From assembly GCF_017873135.1 (NCBI RefSeq), contig NZ_JAGGJV010000001.1, positions 62,001-126,000 of the forward strand: a stretch of DNA of 64,000 bases, read 5' to 3'. Position numbers and translations under genes: made by a program. Below the pieces are notes generated by a model, which did not search any database, was not told the origin of the DNA, and saw nothing but the letters and a program-made list of their open reading frames with translations. This DNA is from Rhizobium herbae. Lineage in GTDB: Bacteria > Pseudomonadota > Alphaproteobacteria > Rhizobiales > Rhizobiaceae. Positions 1-8,140 of the stretch are shown here, piece by piece. The stretch's first letter is position 1. The number at the start of each line of letters is the position of its first letter.

Positions 1-248
1 TCGCCGGTGTTCTGAGGCGCGATTTCCCTGCCTATGCGCGAAAAATGCCGAAGTTCGTGCTGCCCAACTGGCTGGCTGGACTTGCCTCGCGCTTCGATCC
101 CGGCCTGAAGCTGATCGTCGGCGAGCTTGGCCGCGATGCGCGCGTGTCGAACGAAAAGGCGCGGCGCGTGCTGGGCTGGAAGCCGCGTTCCGAGGAGGAC
201 GCGATCCGTGCCAGCGCCGAAAGCCTGATCGCCGCCGGGCTGGCGTGA
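1..248 (+). CDS. NAD(P)-dependent epimerase/dehydratase (SDR), C-terminal fragment
   Basis: Only the last 81 or so codons are present, because the start lies before the window. The frame is open from base 3 to the TGA at 246-248. The tail reads like the C-terminus of an extended SDR of the dihydroflavonol-reductase/aldehyde-reductase type: a basic amphipathic stretch, then SNEKARRVLGWKPRSEEDAI. That phrase ('the sugar or ketone enzyme has a new line of homologues with LGWKPR') closes many such proteins, after the substrate-binding lobe. The Rossmann and YxxxK parts are outside the window, so the substrate cannot be guessed. Family call fairly sure, function unknown. Confidence 0.7.
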   Translation, partial: AGVLRRDFPAYARKMPKFVLPNWLAGLASRFDPGLKLIVGELGRDARVSNEKARRVLGWKPRSEEDAIRASAESLIAAGLA

Positions 249-252
249 CTGA

Positions 253-699
253 TTATTTGGTGAATTTCCGCGCCACCCAGGAGTAGCCATCTTCAATGTA
301 GTGAACAGGCTTGGTCACGGCGTTGCGCAGTGCCGATTTGTCGGGCAGGGCGCCGGTGATCATCGCCAATGTCCTGCGCGGCAGGCTCGGTTTTTGCTGT
401 TCGGCGGTAGGCGGCGTCGGGACCGGATCCGGGGTGACCGGATGTGTCTCATCGAGCGCAGGCTCGGCCGTCGACATCGGCGCCGGGTCCTTTGCGTTCG
501 CCATCTGCTCGCCGGATTTCTCGCAGACCGCGACGATCACCGGGTAGTTGCTGTTGGAGAATTTCGGCAGCTGCTTCTGCGATTCCGCGTCGCATGTGGC
601 AATCGACTGCCAGGTGCCGCTCACCGTTGAGACGTAGTGGCACTGGGTGACGCTGTCGTCGCAGCCGAGAATTGTCATGACGATCAGGGCAGGAACCAT
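253..699 (-). CDS. Small putative lipoprotein
   Basis: A 148-residue protein, family not recognised. The N-terminus is a very short hydrophobic segment ending in the lipobox-like TILGC, so lipidation at about Cys13 is likely, although the n-region lacks a basic residue. After that come a few cysteines (C20, C36, C59), suggesting possible disulfides in the periplasm, then a Pro/Thr-rich linker (about residues 70-105) and a basic C-terminal part. A GGAGA sequence about 10 bases upstream supports the ATG at 699. It converges on the epimerase fragment with only 4 bases between them and is divergent from the acetyltransferase at 953. Confidence 0.6.
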   Translation of the reverse strand: MVPALIVMTILGCDDSVTQCHYVSTVSGTWQSIATCDAESQKQLPKFSNSNYPVIVAVCEKSGEQMANAKDPAPMSTAEPALDETHPVTPDPVPTPPTAEQQKPSLPRRTLAMITGALPDKSALRNAVTKPVHYIEDGYSWVARKFTK

Positions 700-803
700 C
701 GCTAATGTTTCTCCAGTCGGATTTCGAAATCGGCCGCGAGGGGCTCGGTTATAGAGCTTGCCGAACTAACGGTCTGTTTGCTCCGAAAGTAAGGCGAAGC
801 GGC

Positions 804-839
804 AACGGGTTTGAAACAAATTGTTTCCACCCGTTTTTC
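804..839 (+). terminator. Two-tier hairpin followed by T-run between divergent genes
   Basis: AACGGGT (804-810) pairs with ACCCGTT (829-835). Inside, GAAACAA (813-819) pairs with TTGTTTC (821-827), with a TT/C internal loop. A run of T follows on the plus strand, so it looks like an intrinsic terminator. No plus-strand gene lies upstream, because the lipoprotein gene runs the other way. It could end a short leader or small RNA, attenuate the acetyltransferase mRNA, or be a protein-binding palindrome. The pairing is certain, the role is not. Confidence 0.5.
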
Positions 840-952
840 GAAGAAACCTGTGATTGCCGGCTCCGCAACAATTGCCGTCTGTCGTTTGAGATAGACTGCT
901 TCTAATGTCGGCTGCAAACCGCCGGAATCGATCTGCGAAGGAAGAGCGTCAA

Positions 953-1411
953 GTGTCAGTCGTCATTGAGAAAGAACCGCCGCGCCAGCCGGGTGTCCTG
1001 CGTCTGCTCGAACAATCCGACGCTTATGCGCAGTCGCTCTATCCGGCTGAAAGCAATCATCTCGTCGATGTCTCGACACTTGAAAAGCCGTCCGTCGCTT
1101 TCTTCGTCGCGCGCCATGAAGGCCAGATCGTCGGCTGCTGCGCACTGGTGGATGCGGGCGATGGTACTGCCGAGATCAAGCGGATGTTCGTCGATCCGCA
1201 GGCACGGGGTCTGAAGATCGGCCGCAAATTGCTGGAAGGCGTCGAGAGCCATGGCCGTGACACCGGGCTGTCCGCGATCCGGCTGGAAACCGGCATTTAT
1301 CAGCCCGAGGCCATCGGTCTCTACAGGACCGCGGGCTATGTCGAGATCGGGCCGTTCGGCTCCTATCAGCCGGACCCGCTGAGCCTGTTCATGGAAAAGA
1401 AGATCGGCTGA
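953..1411 (+). CDS. GNAT-family N-acetyltransferase
   Basis: A GNAT-fold acetyltransferase that would move an acetyl group from acetyl-CoA to an unknown amine. The core motif is clear: AEIKRMFVDPQARGLKIGRK is beta4 plus the acetyl-CoA pyrophosphate loop (R-G-x-x-I-G-R variant). LSAIRLETG and the C-terminal IGLYRTAGYVEIGPFG complete motif B. I chose the GTG at 953 because GAAGGAAG lies about 8 bases upstream; this gives 152 residues. An in-frame ATG at 905 would add 16 polar residues without a good ribosome site. It converges with parE. Substrate cannot be told from sequence. Confidence 0.8.
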   Translation: MSVVIEKEPPRQPGVLRLLEQSDAYAQSLYPAESNHLVDVSTLEKPSVAFFVARHEGQIVGCCALVDAGDGTAEIKRMFVDPQARGLKIGRKLLEGVESHGRDTGLSAIRLETGIYQPEAIGLYRTAGYVEIGPFGSYQPDPLSLFMEKKIG

Positions 1412-1438
1412 AGCAGTTGCGGCCAACAGCAGAAAATC

Positions 1439-1494
1439 GTTTCCGCTCCATGCGTTGGAGCGGAAACCTGAATCAATTCAACAACGTGTTGAAT
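1439..1494. repeat. Tandem palindromes between convergent genes
   Basis: Two perfect inverted repeats lie between the acetyltransferase and parE. GTTTCCGCTCCA (1439-1450) pairs with 1456-1467 around a TGCGT loop, and ATTCAACA (1476-1483) pairs with TGTTGAAT (1487-1494) around ACG. Neither has a long T-run. The location between two 3' ends suggests a bidirectional terminator or a short palindromic intergenic repeat. Confidence 0.55.
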
Positions 1495-1513
1495 CAAACT
1501 GCGAACGGAGCGG

Positions 1514-3589
1514 CTAGATGTCCAGGTTTTCCGCGAACACCGCGCGTTCCTGGATGAAGCGGAAGCGGGCGTCGGCCTTGGTGCCCATCAGATTGTCCAC
1601 GGCTTCGCGCGTGCCTTCAAAGTCGATCTCGTCGATGGCGACCTTGAGCAGCGTGCGCTTGGCCGGATCCATCGTGGTTTCCTTCAGCTGCGCCGGCATC
1701 ATCTCGCCAAGGCCCTTGAAGCGGCCGATCTCGACCTTGCCGCGGCCGTTGAATTCCGTTTCCATCAGTTCCACCCGATGGGCGTCGTCGCGCGCGTAGA
1801 GCGTCTTTGCGCCTTGGGTGATGCGGTAGAGCGGCGGTACGGCCAGATAGAGGTGACCGCCGCGCACGAGCTCCGGCATTTCCTGGTAGAAGAAGGTGAT
1901 CAGCAGCGAGGCGATATGGGCGCCGTCGACGTCGGCATCGGTCATGACGATGACGCGCTCGTAACGCAGGTCTTCCTCGCGGTACTTGCTGCGCGTGCCG
2001 CAGCCGAGCGCCTGCACGAGATCGCCGATCTGCTGGTTGGCCCCGAGCTTTTCGCGGCCGGCGCTGGCAACGTTGAGGATCTTGCCGCGCAGCGGCAGGA
2101 TCGCCTGGTTGGAACGGTTGCGCGCCTGCTTGGCGGAACCGCCGGCCGAATCGCCTTCGACGATGAAGAGTTCGGCGCCCTCGGCAGAGTTCTGCGAGCA
2201 GTCGGCGAGCTTGCCCGGCAGGCGCAGCTTGCGCACGGCGGTCTTGCGGCTGACTTCCTTTTCCTTGCGGCGTCGAACGCGCTCGTCGGCGCGCTCGATC
2301 ACCCATTCGAGCAGCTTTGCCGCTTCCTGCGGGTTGTCGGCAAGGAAATGGTCGAACGGATCGCGCAAGGCGTTCTCGACGATGCGTTGTGCTTCGACCG
2401 TTGCCAGCTTGTCCTTGGTCTGGCCGACGAATTCCGGCTCGCGGATGAACACCGACAGCATGCCGGCCGCCGAGATCATGACGTCCTCGGTGGTGACGAT
2501 CGCCGCCCGCTTGTTCTGTGTCAGTTCGGCATAGGCCTTGAGGCCCTTGGTCAACGCGATGCGGAAGCCCGCCTCATGCGTGCCGCCTTCGGGCGTCGGG
2601 ATGGTGTTGCAATAGGAGTGCACGACGCTGTCGCCACCGTACCAGGTGACCGCCCATTCCATCGCGCCGTGGCCGCCGGTCTTCTCCGTCTTGCCGGCAA
2701 AGATTTCGCGGGTAACGGTGAATTCCTTGCCCATCGTCGCCTGCAGATAGTCCTTCAGGCCGCCGGGGAAATGGAACACGGCCTTGTCCGGCGTGTCGGT
2801 GCCTTCGATCAGCGTGGGATCGCAGGACCAGCGGATTTCGACGCCGCCGAACAGATAGGCCTTCGAACGCGCCATGCGAAACAGCCGGGCCGGCTCGAAT
2901 TTCGCATGCGAGCCGAAAATCTCCGGGTCCGGATGGAATTTGACCTTGGTGCCGCGGCGGTTCTGGACGTCGCCCAGTTCCTCCAGCCCGCCCTGCGGAA
3001 TGCCGCGCGAAAAGCGCTGGCGATAGAGCTTGCGGTTGCGCGCAACCTCGACTTCAAGAATGTCCGAAAGCGCGTTGACGACGGAAACGCCGACGCCGTG
3101 CAGACCGCCGGAGGTTTCATAGACCTTGCTGTCGAACTTGCCGCCCGCATGCAGGATGGTCATGATCACTTCGAGCGTCGATTTGCCCGGAAATTTAGGA
3201 TGGTTCTCGACCGGGATGCCGCGGCCGTTGTCGGTGACGGAGAGGCAGCCTTCTGCGTCGAGATGAACGTCGATGAAATTCGCATGTCCCGCGACCGCCT
3301 CGTCCATCGAGTTGTCGATGACTTCGGCAAACAGGTGGTGCAGCGCCTTCTCGTCGGTACCGCCGATATACATGCCGGGGCGCCGGCGCACCGGCTCCAG
3401 TCCCTCGAGCACCTCGATGGTGGACGCATTATAGTCGCCCGTGTCGGCCTTCAGCGTCGTTGACGCACCGCTGCGCTGTTCCGCCACCGGAGCCGCGACA
3501 GGCGTGGCGACCGGCTTCGGCGCGACGGGATCCGCCGCAGGCTTGGGTACCAGGGGCAATGCTGAAAAGAGATCGTTGCTGTCGGTCAT
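1514..3589 (-). CDS. parE: DNA topoisomerase IV subunit B
   Basis: ATPase subunit of topoisomerase IV, which with ParC decatenates daughter chromosomes. The 691-residue protein has a Pro/Ala-rich N-terminal extension of about 50 residues, then the GHKL ATPase (EVIDNSMDEA, DNGRGIPVENH, GGLHGVGVSVVNALS), the transducer domain, and the Toprim metal site (VEGDSAGG near residue 475; MTDADVDGAH near 550). The length is shorter than typical GyrB, and the C-terminus lacks the longer GyrB tail, so ParE rather than GyrB. The ATG at 3589 is chosen because the protein from there starts MTDSNDLFS. The open frame continues upstream to 3853, but that part is not protein-like. No parC is nearby, as is usual in rhizobia. 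Confidence 0.95.
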   Translation of the reverse strand: MTDSNDLFSALPLVPKPAADPVAPKPVATPVAAPVAEQRSGASTTLKADTGDYNASTIEVLEGLEPVRRRPGMYIGGTDEKALHHLFAEVIDNSMDEAVAGHANFIDVHLDAEGCLSVTDNGRGIPVENHPKFPGKSTLEVIMTILHAGGKFDSKVYETSGGLHGVGVSVVNALSDILEVEVARNRKLYRQRFSRGIPQGGLEELGDVQNRRGTKVKFHPDPEIFGSHAKFEPARLFRMARSKAYLFGGVEIRWSCDPTLIEGTDTPDKAVFHFPGGLKDYLQATMGKEFTVTREIFAGKTEKTGGHGAMEWAVTWYGGDSVVHSYCNTIPTPEGGTHEAGFRIALTKGLKAYAELTQNKRAAIVTTEDVMISAAGMLSVFIREPEFVGQTKDKLATVEAQRIVENALRDPFDHFLADNPQEAAKLLEWVIERADERVRRRKEKEVSRKTAVRKLRLPGKLADCSQNSAEGAELFIVEGDSAGGSAKQARNRSNQAILPLRGKILNVASAGREKLGANQQIGDLVQALGCGTRSKYREEDLRYERVIVMTDADVDGAHIASLLITFFYQEMPELVRGGHLYLAVPPLYRITQGAKTLYARDDAHRVELMETEFNGRGKVEIGRFKGLGEMMPAQLKETTMDPAKRTLLKVAIDEIDFEGTREAVDNLMGTKADARFRFIQERAVFAENLDI

Positions 3590-3832
3590 AGTCTGTTTTG
3601 ATGTCTTTCCGTGGTGGCGACTGCCGGCCCGGCCCGCGGTGCGGACAAAACCGTCATGAATGTCTGCGCGAATCGCCGGAATTCTGCCAGACTCTTGGCG
3701 CCAGAGCGACCAAACTCGCCATGTGGCCCAGTCGAACACCCGCAAATACGCCGATCGCGCCTTCAATAGCCGCAACTGTTGCGTTGCGGAAGGTCCGATG
3801 GCAAGGCTTGGACCAAAAGAGGAACATTCCGG

Positions 3833-4717
3833 ATGCACATGTCCACAGCTCATTTGATCTTTCGCCGCCTTTTGCCGCTTGCCGTGGTGACCGCTCTGGT
3901 TTTACCGGCGCAGGCCGCGCCGTTGAAGCCGTTCAAGGATGCGTTGTTTTCCTATGGCACCGTGCTTGAGACCGCCGATGGCGGCGATTATCGCGTCGTC
4001 GATTATCAGGAAATGCGCGACATCAACGGCCGTGATCAGGTCCCGGAGCGCCGGGCAAAGCGCGCCTATGTATCGCTCGGGATCAAGAGCGAGCAGGCCA
4101 ACGAGACGATAGACGCCGCAGGCCGGCCGCTCGATGTCACCCGCGTCGGCGCGGAGCGTGGCGCGGCTTTCTCGGTGATCTTCATCCATGGCCGGGGAGG
4201 CGACCGGCGCCTCGGTGCCAACGACTGGTCCTTCGGCGGCAATTTCAACCGGCTGAAGAACCTCGCGGTGGAAAACGGTGGCGTCTACTACGCCCCGAGC
4301 GTGCGTTCCTTCGACGATGCCGGCGTGGCCGATATTGCCGGGCTGATCGCCTATGCGCAGCAACGATCGCCGGGCAAGCCGATCATCCTTGCCTGTGCCT
4401 CGATGGGCAGCTTCATCTGCTGGGGCATGACCCGCAATCCGCCGGCCGTCGCAGCGCTCAAGGGCATGATGATCATGGGCGGCCCGACGGATCCTGCTTT
4501 CAGCCGGAGTGCCGCCTACAAAAGCAAACTGCCGATGTTCTTCAGCCATGGCAGTGCCGACAGCGTCTATGCCGCTGCCGACCAGGTCGGGCTTTATCGT
4601 TCTCTGAAGGCGGCGAACTATCCAAGCCGCTTCGTCCTGTTCCAGACCGGATCACACGGAACGCCGGTTCGCATGACGGACTGGCGGGATGCGCTGAACT
4701 GGATCGGGGTGGATTGA
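3833..4717 (+). CDS. Exported alpha/beta-hydrolase
   Basis: Predicted periplasmic serine hydrolase, 294 residues. A signal peptide (RRLLPLAVVTALVLPAQAA, cleavage about residue 28) precedes the hydrolase fold. Visible elements are the oxyanion-loop VIFIHGRGG, the nucleophile elbow CASMGS (Ser near 190; the usual first Gly is Ala), an Asp in HGSADS (near 243) and the His in GSHGTP (near 274), in the right order for a catalytic triad. GAGG about 10 bases upstream supports the ATG at 3833; a second ATG sits two codons later. It is divergent from parE and stands alone. Substrate unknown; an esterase is the cautious name. Confidence 0.75.
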   Translation: MHMSTAHLIFRRLLPLAVVTALVLPAQAAPLKPFKDALFSYGTVLETADGGDYRVVDYQEMRDINGRDQVPERRAKRAYVSLGIKSEQANETIDAAGRPLDVTRVGAERGAAFSVIFIHGRGGDRRLGANDWSFGGNFNRLKNLAVENGGVYYAPSVRSFDDAGVADIAGLIAYAQQRSPGKPIILACASMGSFICWGMTRNPPAVAALKGMMIMGGPTDPAFSRSAAYKSKLPMFFSHGSADSVYAAADQVGLYRSLKAANYPSRFVLFQTGSHGTPVRMTDWRDALNWIGVD

Positions 4718-4843
4718 AGCCGCAAATAAATCCGGGTTTCATTAACCAACACGGCAATTTTGAAGTGTAAAGCGGCCGTCGTTTTCTTTTTCGAAAGCTG
4801 ATTGTGGGACTGTCCCGGGCACGTATTATCGGGGTTTGATCTT

Positions 4844-6286
4844 ATGGATGCTCGGACAGAAACGCGGCATATTCCGCTGTGTGTCGATCTCGACGGCACA
4901 TTGCTTGCCGCCGACACGCTCTGGGAGGGCGTGGCGATCATTCTGCTGCGCAATCCGTTGATGCTGTTCGCGATGGTTTACTGGGCCGCCGGCGGCAAGG
5001 CGCGGCTGAAGCATGAGGTGGCCGCGCGCTCCGGGCGTCAGGCGGCCGACTGGCCCTATCGCGAAGCCGTGCTCAAGCGCCTGCAGCGCGAGCGCGAAAC
5101 AGGCCGTCAGATCATTCTTGTCACCGGTGCCGCCGAAAGCGTAGCGCTCGGGGTTGCTGCCCATACCGGTATTTTCTCTTCCGTTCTCCACAGTTCGATC
5201 GAGATCAACCTTACCAGCCGCCGTAAGCGTGAAAAGCTGATCGGGCAGTTCGGTGAGGGCGGTTTCGACTACATGGGCAACAGCCGTGACGACGTGCCGG
5301 TGTTCGATGCGGCCCGCAAGGCGATCGTCGTGGCGCCGGATGCGGCAGCCGAAAAATGGCGCCGAGCCCATGACGCCGAGCGGCTCGATATCGGCAGGAC
5401 CAGCCGTCTGGCTGCGCTGAAATCGATCCGGGTGCATCAATGGGCAAAGAACGTGCTGATCGGCGTGCCGATGGTGCTCAACCACGACATCCTGAAGCTG
5501 GATGCGGTCATCAACGTGATCCTTGCCTTCTTCGCCTTCAGTTTTCTTGCCTCGGCCGTTTACGTCATCAATGACCTGTCGGACCTCACCAACGACCGGC
5601 GCCATCCGACGAAACGCAACAGGCCATTGGCCAGCGGCCAGATGTCCGTTCCAATGGGGCTGATGCTGGCGCTCTGCCTGCTGGTCGCATCCCTGTCGCT
5701 GACGGCGGTGCTGCCCTCCGATTTCGCGCTCGTCCTCGGCTTCTACGCTGTGGTGACCACCGCCTACACCTTCGTGCTCAAGCGCAAGCTGCTGGTTGAC
5801 GTCTTCACGCTGGCGGGGCTCTACACGGTCCGTATCGTCGCCGGTTCCGCCGCGACCGATACCGAGCTTTCCTTCTGGCTCCTGTCGTTCTCGGTGTTCT
5901 TTTTCCTCAGCCTGGCGCTGGTCAAGCGCTACGTCGAACTGGACGAGTATGACGGCCGCGACGGCAATCAGGTGCCCGGACGCGGCTATATGGCCGTCGA
6001 TTTCGAGATGGTCGGGCAGGCCGGCATATCCTCTGCCTTTGCCTCCGCGCTGGTTCTGGCGCTCTACATCCACAGCAAGGAAATGCAGGAGATGTACACG
6101 CTGCCCTGGGCGTTGTGGCCGCTCTGCCCGCTGGTGCTCTATATGCTCCTCCGAATCTGGATGCTCGCCCGCCGCCGCATGCTGCATGAGGATCCGGTGG
6201 TCTTCATCATGCGTGACTGGCGCAGCCTGGTGACCATGGCGATCGGCGCCTCGCTGGTGCTGGCCGGTACCCTGGGATCGCCATGA
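4844..6286 (+). CDS. HAD phosphatase-UbiA prenyltransferase fusion (DPPR synthase-like)
   Basis: Two-domain membrane protein, 480 residues. Residues 1-190 are a HAD hydrolase: LCVDLDGTLLAADT (motif I), LVTGAAES (motif II), GNSRDDVPVFDAA (motif IV). Residues 195-480 are a UbiA-type prenyltransferase with about 8-9 membrane segments and the motif NDLSDLTNDRRHPTKRNRPL, very like that of mycobacterial DPPR synthase (Rv3806c), including KRYVEL further on. That enzyme joins 5-phosphoribosyl pyrophosphate to decaprenyl phosphate. The HAD part could remove the 5'-phosphate from the product (inference). First gene of the operon; its TGA overlaps the next ATG. GGGG at 4831 supports the start at 4844 over the in-frame ATG at 4802. 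Confidence 0.85.
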   Translation: MDARTETRHIPLCVDLDGTLLAADTLWEGVAIILLRNPLMLFAMVYWAAGGKARLKHEVAARSGRQAADWPYREAVLKRLQRERETGRQIILVTGAAESVALGVAAHTGIFSSVLHSSIEINLTSRRKREKLIGQFGEGGFDYMGNSRDDVPVFDAARKAIVVAPDAAAEKWRRAHDAERLDIGRTSRLAALKSIRVHQWAKNVLIGVPMVLNHDILKLDAVINVILAFFAFSFLASAVYVINDLSDLTNDRRHPTKRNRPLASGQMSVPMGLMLALCLLVASLSLTAVLPSDFALVLGFYAVVTTAYTFVLKRKLLVDVFTLAGLYTVRIVAGSAATDTELSFWLLSFSVFFFLSLALVKRYVELDEYDGRDGNQVPGRGYMAVDFEMVGQAGISSAFASALVLALYIHSKEMQEMYTLPWALWPLCPLVLYMLLRIWMLARRRMLHEDPVVFIMRDWRSLVTMAIGASLVLAGTLGSP

Positions 6287-7605
6287 CCGCTGGTGAATTC
6301 GACAGCTGGGGCCGGATCGACCGCCGTGCCCGGCCGGCCGTGTCGCCGGACGCCTATGAGAACCTGCGGGACAATGCGGCGCCCGGCGCCTTCCTGCCCT
6401 TCGGCAATGGCCGCTCCTATGGCGATAGCTGCCACAACGACCAGGGCCGGCTGATCGACAGCCGCATGCGCACCCGCATCCTCGGCTTCGATCCCGGAAC
6501 CGGAATTGTCTCCTGCGACGCAGGCGTGACACTTCGCTCTATCCTTGAACAGGCGATCCCGCACCGTTTCTTCCTGCCGGTCACGCCGGGAACCGCCGCG
6601 GTCACGGTCGCCGGCGCGGTCGCCAACGACGTTCACGGCAAGAACCATCACGCACGCGGCACCTTCGGCAAACATGTCCGCCGCCTGATGCTGCTGCGTT
6701 CGACCGGCGAGCTGCTGGCCTGCTCGGCAACGGAAAACCGTGACCTGTTCTATGCCACCATCGGCGGCATGGGGCTGACGGGATTGATACTCTCCGTTGA
6801 CCTGCAACTGATGAAGGTTCCATCGGCCCATATCCAGCAGCACGCCATCCGTTTTGATAGTCTGAACGATTATTTCGGCATGGTCGAAACGGTTGACAGC
6901 GAGCATGAATATTCGGTCGCATGGATCGACCAGCTGGCGACCGGCAAGCGTGCGGGCAGGGGCGTTCTTCTCGCCGGCGATCATGCGGACGCGTCCTGCG
7001 AATTTCCGGACATGCCACGCTCCATGAAGCTGTCGGTACCATTCTCGCCGCCGTTCGATCTGCTGAACACGGTGACGCTGAAGGCGTTCAACGAGTTCTA
7101 CTTCCGCAAGGAAAAACGCGGCGAGACGGTGACGACGGTCAAGTGGCCGGGCTATTTTCATCCGCTGGATGCGATCGGCCACTGGAACAGGCTGTACGGC
7201 CCCAGGGGGCTCTACCAGCACCAGAGTGTCTACCCGGCGGACAATGCGCGGGAACTGACGGCACGCCTGTTGGAGACGGCCCGCAAGGCAGGCCACGCTT
7301 CCTTTCTCACCGTGCTGAAGAAGTTCGGCGAGCAGGCATCCGGCGGGCTTTTATCCTTCCCGCGACCGGGCTTCACGCTGACGCTGGATTTCGCCAATCA
7401 GGGTGAACAGACCCTTAAGCTCCTGAATGTGCTCGATGCGATGGTCATCGAAGCCGGCGGCGCCATCAATGCCTACAAGGACGCCCGGATGAGCCCGCAA
7501 ACCTTTGATTCCTCGTTCCCGCAGTGGCGGAAGCTGGAAGAATTGCGCGATCCGGCCATGGTGTCGAACTTCTGGAAGAGAACCGCTTTGGCTTTGCCGA
7601 AATGA
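6283..7605 (+). CDS. FAD-dependent oxidoreductase, DprE1-like
   Basis: A 440-residue oxidase of the PCMH/VAO family. The FAD-binding part shows FGNGRSYGDSC, VTPGTAAVTVAGAVANDVHG and HGKNHHARGTFGKHVRR, close to the same stretch of mycobacterial DprE1, and the C-terminal PGFTLTLDF and AYKDAR align with DprE1 substrate-site segments (the Lys of KDxR is kept). DprE1 oxidises the 2'-hydroxyl of decaprenyl-phosphoryl-ribose to a keto group. At the place where DprE1 has the benzothiazinone-target Cys387, this protein has Thr. It overlaps the upstream HAD-UbiA gene by ATGA, so the two are probably translationally coupled. The reaction is inferred from the family and the partner gene. Confidence 0.85.
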   Translation: MTAGEFDSWGRIDRRARPAVSPDAYENLRDNAAPGAFLPFGNGRSYGDSCHNDQGRLIDSRMRTRILGFDPGTGIVSCDAGVTLRSILEQAIPHRFFLPVTPGTAAVTVAGAVANDVHGKNHHARGTFGKHVRRLMLLRSTGELLACSATENRDLFYATIGGMGLTGLILSVDLQLMKVPSAHIQQHAIRFDSLNDYFGMVETVDSEHEYSVAWIDQLATGKRAGRGVLLAGDHADASCEFPDMPRSMKLSVPFSPPFDLLNTVTLKAFNEFYFRKEKRGETVTTVKWPGYFHPLDAIGHWNRLYGPRGLYQHQSVYPADNARELTARLLETARKAGHASFLTVLKKFGEQASGGLLSFPRPGFTLTLDFANQGEQTLKLLNVLDAMVIEAGGAINAYKDARMSPQTFDSSFPQWRKLEELRDPAMVSNFWKRTALALPK

Positions 7606-7699
7606 GACTCGGTACAATTTGATTTAAATAAATACGGGAATTTCACGGAATATACGGCTCTTGCGTGTAGTGGTTGGGGTGGGAACAGGGAACATCGAC

Positions 7700-8140
7700 A
7701 TGAAGTATATCCTATTCATTCTCTTTACCGTGCTCACCAACGCGGCGGCACAAGTCATGCTGAAACAGGGCATGCTGTCGCTCGGACCATTGAGCTTCAC
7801 GGCTGATACTTTCATTGCCCGCATTTTTCAGGTGGTTTTCAACCCCTGGGTCTTCGCCGGACTTGCGACCTTCGTCATTTCGATGGTCTCGCATCTCTAC
7901 GTCCTGTCGAAGGTGGAACTCTCCTTTGCCTATCCATTCCTCAGCCTCGCCTATGTGGCCGTGGCCGTCTTTGCCTATTTCGTCTTCAAAGAGGATCTGA
8001 ATGCCTGGCGCATCGCCGGCATCGGCTTCATCTGCGTCGGAACCATTCTCATCGCCCAGTCCGGCATGTCTTCCCACAGCGATGAACAGTCGCTCGAAGC
8101 GGCGGGCGCAAAAACAGCAAAAATCGGGAGCGCATCATGA
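7700..8140 (+). CDS. Small four-helix EamA/SMR-type transporter, ArnE/ArnF-like
   Basis: A 146-residue membrane protein with four predicted helices and a polar C-terminal tail. The pattern (first helix with ..TNAAAQVMLKQG, third with LSFAYPFLSLAYVAVAV, fourth with AGIGFICVGTILIA) is that of small EamA/SMR proteins such as ArnE and ArnF, which together flip undecaprenyl-phosphate-aminoarabinose. Only one copy is present here, so it might act as a homodimer. I chose the ATG at 7700, with AGGGAA upstream; an in-frame ATG at 7661 would add 13 non-hydrophobic residues. A 94-base AT-richer gap separates it from the oxidase gene and may hold an internal promoter. Its TGA overlaps the ATG of the next gene. 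Confidence 0.75.
   Translation: MKYILFILFTVLTNAAAQVMLKQGMLSLGPLSFTADTFIARIFQVVFNPWVFAGLATFVISMVSHLYVLSKVELSFAYPFLSLAYVAVAVFAYFVFKEDLNAWRIAGIGFICVGTILIAQSGMSSHSDEQSLEAAGAKTAKIGSAS

Noticed and set aside
702..917. 71-codon minus-strand frame before the lipoprotein gene
   Set aside because: Covers the promoter region and hairpin at 804-835; no ribosome site or family.
1778..3463. Long open frame on the plus strand (561 codons) over parE
   Set aside because: Mirror frame of a high-GC gene; no family sequence, while the minus strand encodes an intact ParE.
3590..3853. N-terminal extension of parE
   Set aside because: The added 88 residues are Trp/Arg/Ser-rich and unlike ParE; MTDSNDLFS at 3589 is a better start.
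4802..4843. Upstream ATG for the HAD-UbiA fusion
   Set aside because: Adds 14 residues without a ribosome site; the HAD strand starts directly after the 4844 start.
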